From the NCBI RefSeq assembly GCF_958431955.1, contig NZ_CAUASN010000004.1, positions 1 through 64,000 on the forward strand: 64,000 nucleotides of DNA, read 5' to 3'. A model generated the notes under the pieces. The model was not told where the DNA came from. It worked only from the letters and a program-made list of their open reading frames with translations, and ran no database searches. Below, in pieces: positions 61,555 through 64,000 of the stretch. The stretch comes from an uncultured Adlercreutzia sp. (GTDB lineage: Bacteria > Actinomycetota > Coriobacteriia > Coriobacteriales > Eggerthellaceae). Within the stretch, counting starts at the first letter, position 1. Each line of letters starts with the position of its first letter. Both the position numbers and the translations under genes were made by a program.

Positions 61555-62751
61555 GTGCGCATCAACCTGAAGGCCCATGCCGTCAACGGACGGCAGGCGG
61601 CGCGTGTCGCCGCGTTGGACGCCATTATCTGGCTCTGGTTCCACCAAATCACGTACAACAGCGCCTTTACGACCTCGTATCTGGCGGAGCGGGCGCTCGC
61701 GTTGCCCTCGTCGCTGATCAGCATCGCGCTCGCCATCGGCATCGTGCGGGCCCAGTGGGACCGCGTGCCCCGCGCCGTGCGTATCGGCACGGCCTTGGCC
61801 ACCACCGGCGCGCTCGTGGGCATGACGGGCATGCCGCCCGGCGGCGAGGCCGGGGAAGTGCTGTACGCGTGCTCCACGATCGTCCTGGGCGTGGGGTGCA
61901 CCCTCGGCGCCATCCTGCGCCTGGAGACCCTGGCGAAATGCGACGACTTCGCCACGCTCTCGGTGGCGCTCTCCGGCTCGCTTATGCTGTTCTACCTGTT
62001 CAGCCTCATACTCCTCTGGCTGCCGTCCGAGGTGTACACAGCCTGCGTCGTAGCCGCGCCCCTCGTGCTCGCCCTCGACGCCGACCGCGCGGCCGCCCCC
62101 TCCCAGCGCGTCGGCCCGCTGCCGCGCCGCATCCGCTACTCGCTCCCGCTTTCCATGCCCTGCCTCGTGGGGGCGGCGGCCGGCTTCGTCGTGGCGCTGG
62201 GCACGGTGTTCATGGCCACCGCGCCCAGCCAGGTGTTCACCCACCCCTCGCCGCTGTTTCTCATCGCCCAGCTGCTGTTCCTCCTGCTGTGCATCATCAC
62301 CGTCTTCGGGCTCGATCTGCGCAAGGCCGAGTACTTCGCCGTGGCTAACTTGTGCTGGGGCCTGGGAACGGTGGCAGGCAACTTCCTGCACGAAGGCATC
62401 AGCGCGGCCCACAGCGGCCTTCTGAGCGACATTTCCTCGTTTATCTGCCTCATGACCATCGTGCTCTTCCTCGCCTTCTCGGGCGTGTGGACCTCGAGCC
62501 TCGGACGCACTGCCGCCTTAAGCAGCAAGGCGCCGCTCGAGGACATCGCCCGCGAGGCCGGGCTCACCCCGCGGGAAACGGAGGTGGCGTTGCTTCTGTT
62601 GGAGGGCCGCAGCCTGCGCATCGTGCAGGAGGAGCTGTTCATTTCCGAGGGCACGGCCCGCACCCACACCAAGCGCATCTACGCGAAGCTGGGCATCCAC
62701 TCCAAGCAGGAGCTCATCGACTACTTCAAGGAGCACGCTGGTCACCCTTAG
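61555..62751 (+). CDS. Membrane-anchored LuxR regulator of the Dabb module, copy 2
   Basis: A 398-residue protein with about 10 hydrophobic segments (residues 18-310) and a C-terminal LuxR domain (LTPRETEVALLLLEGRSLRIV ... GTARTHTKRIYAKLGI). It starts at GTG 61555 behind GGGAGGGG. It is the nearest relative in the window of the regulator at 21533, and is placed identically: divergent from a Tat lipoprotein/Dabb pair. Confidence 0.85.
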   Translation: MRINLKAHAVNGRQAARVAALDAIIWLWFHQITYNSAFTTSYLAERALALPSSLISIALAIGIVRAQWDRVPRAVRIGTALATTGALVGMTGMPPGGEAGEVLYACSTIVLGVGCTLGAILRLETLAKCDDFATLSVALSGSLMLFYLFSLILLWLPSEVYTACVVAAPLVLALDADRAAAPSQRVGPLPRRIRYSLPLSMPCLVGAAAGFVVALGTVFMATAPSQVFTHPSPLFLIAQLLFLLLCIITVFGLDLRKAEYFAVANLCWGLGTVAGNFLHEGISAAHSGLLSDISSFICLMTIVLFLAFSGVWTSSLGRTAALSSKAPLEDIAREAGLTPRETEVALLLLEGRSLRIVQEELFISEGTARTHTKRIYAKLGIHSKQELIDYFKEHAGHP

Positions 62752-62762
62752 GGGGCAACGAC

Positions 62763-62788
62763 GACGGCCCCGCCAAAGCGGGGCCGTC
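62763..62788. terminator. Hairpin between convergent LuxR and flavoprotein genes
   Basis: GACGGCCCCGC pairs perfectly with GCGGGGCCGTC around a CAAA loop (11-bp stem). No T-run, but its position between convergent genes fits a shared terminator. Confidence 0.6.
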
Positions 62789-62819
62789 AGGGAGGGAGGG
62801 TTAATTCAGCGCGCGGGGC

Positions 62820-64000
62820 TTAGGCGGTGGCGCCCATCGCGTGGTTCACGGCCACCCAGCTCATCACGCCGCCCGAGCCGAGGCTGATGCCGCCGTGCAC
62901 GTAGGTGCCGCCGGAGACACCCGAGGAGCAGTTGCCCACGGCGTACAGGTGCTCGATGGGCTCGCCGGAGGTGCTCACGACCTGGGCGTTCTCGTTGATG
63001 GTCAGGCCGCCCGCCGTGCCGCAGGTGCCAGGCACGTAGATGGCTCCGTAGAAGGGGCCGGTGGCCAGCGGCGCGAGCACCGGGTTCGCCAGATCGGTGC
63101 GGCTGCCGCCCATGACGCCGGTGGTATTGATGTCGAGGTGCTTCTCGCCGCGATGGAACACCGGATCGGCACCCTGGACGGCGTTCTCGTTGAACGCCGC
63201 GATCTCGGCCGCAAGGCCGGCCGCGTCGATGCCCAGCTTCTCGGCGAGTTCCTCCAGGGTGTCGGCCTTCACGAAATGCGCGGGCACCTCGTTGGGATCG
63301 GTCGCCTCGCCGCCGTAGGTCTCGTCGAAGTAGCTGCCGTCACCGTCGCCCACGGCGCCCACGGTGTGGCCGGGCAGCGAGTAGGTAGCCCAACAGGCGG
63401 CGTCGCAGATGAAATAGGCGGGGATGTTCACGTGGCCCGGCTCGCCGGTGTCGTAGTAGGCGAACGCCTGGTTGAACAGGTCGTAGGGGCCGGCCTCGTT
63501 GCCGATGCGACGGCCCTTCTTATTCACGACCACCGCGCCGGGAAGGCCGCGGTACATGGCCCAGTCGGTGCCGGCGATCTCCTGGGCGATGGTGCCCTCG
63601 GCGATGAGCGTGGCCGGGTCGTCGCCCGTGGTGAGGATGGCCGGCGCGCCCCAGCAGCGATCCATGTAGGACACGCTGGCGCCGATGGCCATGCCCATGA
63701 GCTGGCCGTCGCCGGTGTTGGTGGGCACGGCGTTGGTGGCCATGATCTTGAAGGGATGGTACTTCGCGCGCATCTCGTCGTTGTGGTCGAAGCCGCCGGT
63801 GGCGACGACGACGGCACCGGCCTTGATGTTCTGGCCGCCGCACACCGCGCCGGCTACGCCGCCAGCCCCGTCGGGGATGAGCTCGGTGGCCTCGGTGTCC
63901 ATGAGGATCTCCACGCCATAGCCCTCGAGCTTCGCCTTCATCTGCTCCCACATCTGGGCGGCCACGAGCGGGCCCTCTTCGTTGGCGGCGCCCAGGCTGC
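62820..64000 (-). CDS. Fumarate-reductase-like flavoprotein, C-terminal part (cut by right edge)
   Basis: The last 393 codons of an FAD_binding_2 flavoprotein; the start, signal and FAD loop lie beyond the right edge. Visible: an interior segment KAGAVVVATGGFDHNDEMRAK, RCWGAPAI, DWAMYRGLPGAVVVNKKGRRIGNEA (active-site region of the family), and the C-terminal GNCSSGVSGGTYVHGGISLGSGGVMSWVAVNHAMG closing the FAD site. It is convergent with the second LuxR/Dabb module, as the flavoprotein at 18067 is adjacent to the first. Confidence 0.85.
   Translation of the reverse strand, partial: SLGAANEEGPLVAAQMWEQMKAKLEGYGVEILMDTEATELIPDGAGGVAGAVCGGQNIKAGAVVVATGGFDHNDEMRAKYHPFKIMATNAVPTNTGDGQLMGMAIGASVSYMDRCWGAPAILTTGDDPATLIAEGTIAQEIAGTDWAMYRGLPGAVVVNKKGRRIGNEAGPYDLFNQAFAYYDTGEPGHVNIPAYFICDAACWATYSLPGHTVGAVGDGDGSYFDETYGGEATDPNEVPAHFVKADTLEELAEKLGIDAAGLAAEIAAFNENAVQGADPVFHRGEKHLDINTTGVMGGSRTDLANPVLAPLATGPFYGAIYVPGTCGTAGGLTINENAQVVSTSGEPIEHLYAVGNCSSGVSGGTYVHGGISLGSGGVMSWVAVNHAMGATA

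Overview
The window is high-GC DNA that most resembles an anaerobic gut actinobacterium of the class Coriobacteriia, family Eggerthellaceae (Eggerthella, Gordonibacter or Adlercreutzia type). I infer this from the combination of several membrane-anchored LuxR-type regulators, several Tat-exported fumarate-reductase-like flavoproteins, a Tat-exported molybdopterin reductase, menaquinone genes and an HspR-controlled dnaK operon. It is a chromosomal segment. The coding DNA at both ends (clpB on the left, a flavoprotein on the right) is cut by the window edges.

Layout. 1-5.3 kb: stress operon dnaK-grpE-dnaJ-hspR-clpB on the minus strand, with a textbook promoter. 5.5-10.4 kb: a Schlafen/HATPase-type regulator, then a flavoprotein divergent from a LuxR regulator. 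10.4-16.1 kb: a HigBA-like toxin-antitoxin pair, a THEP1-like NTPase, a DUF364-type protein and a FecCD/ATPase/binding-protein metal-chelate importer; a palindrome lies between the divergent promoters. 16.1-22.8 kb: LuxR regulator, second flavoprotein, and a module of Dabb-like protein, Tat lipoprotein and a divergent LuxR regulator. 22.8-29.1 kb: pyridoxamine kinase, HerA-like ATPase, NdpA-like nucleoid protein, GH25-like lipoprotein, a winged-helix protein with a His/Cys tail, and a DUF2148 protein.

29.1-32.1 kb is a lower-GC island of decayed genes surrounding an intact two-gene operon. One gene is a 53-residue peptide with seven cysteines at every second position. The other is a radical SAM/SPASM maturase. 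I read this as a ribosomally made, post-translationally modified peptide (RiPP) system, and it is the strongest candidate here for something undescribed. 32.2 kb: initiator tRNA. 32.6-40.2 kb: EamA transporter, then a DMSO-reductase-family operon (dmsA, dmsB, TorD chaperone, two membrane proteins). Its LuxR regulator gene carries a frameshift, and a shared 19-bp palindromic motif occurs upstream of both dmsA and the regulator.

40.5-47.5 kb: AAA ATPase/DUF4143, a PurF homologue lacking the nucleophilic cysteine, a MenE-MenC fusion, and MenB. 47.5-58.6 kb: a tightly packed minus-strand cluster with PilT-like ATPase, pilin-like proteins, GspF/PilC platform, transglutaminase-like lipoprotein, hybrid histidine kinase, HPt protein and a REC/HD-GYP/GGDEF protein, suggesting a type IV pilus-like machine under phosphorelay and c-di-GMP control. 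58.6-64 kb: phenylacetate-CoA-ligase-family enzyme, then a second copy of the Dabb/Tat-lipoprotein/LuxR module, beside a third flavoprotein.

Taken together, much of the window looks like respiratory flexibility: exported reductases fed by menaquinone, each with its own membrane-linked regulator. All functional statements rest on reading motifs by eye; no database search was run.
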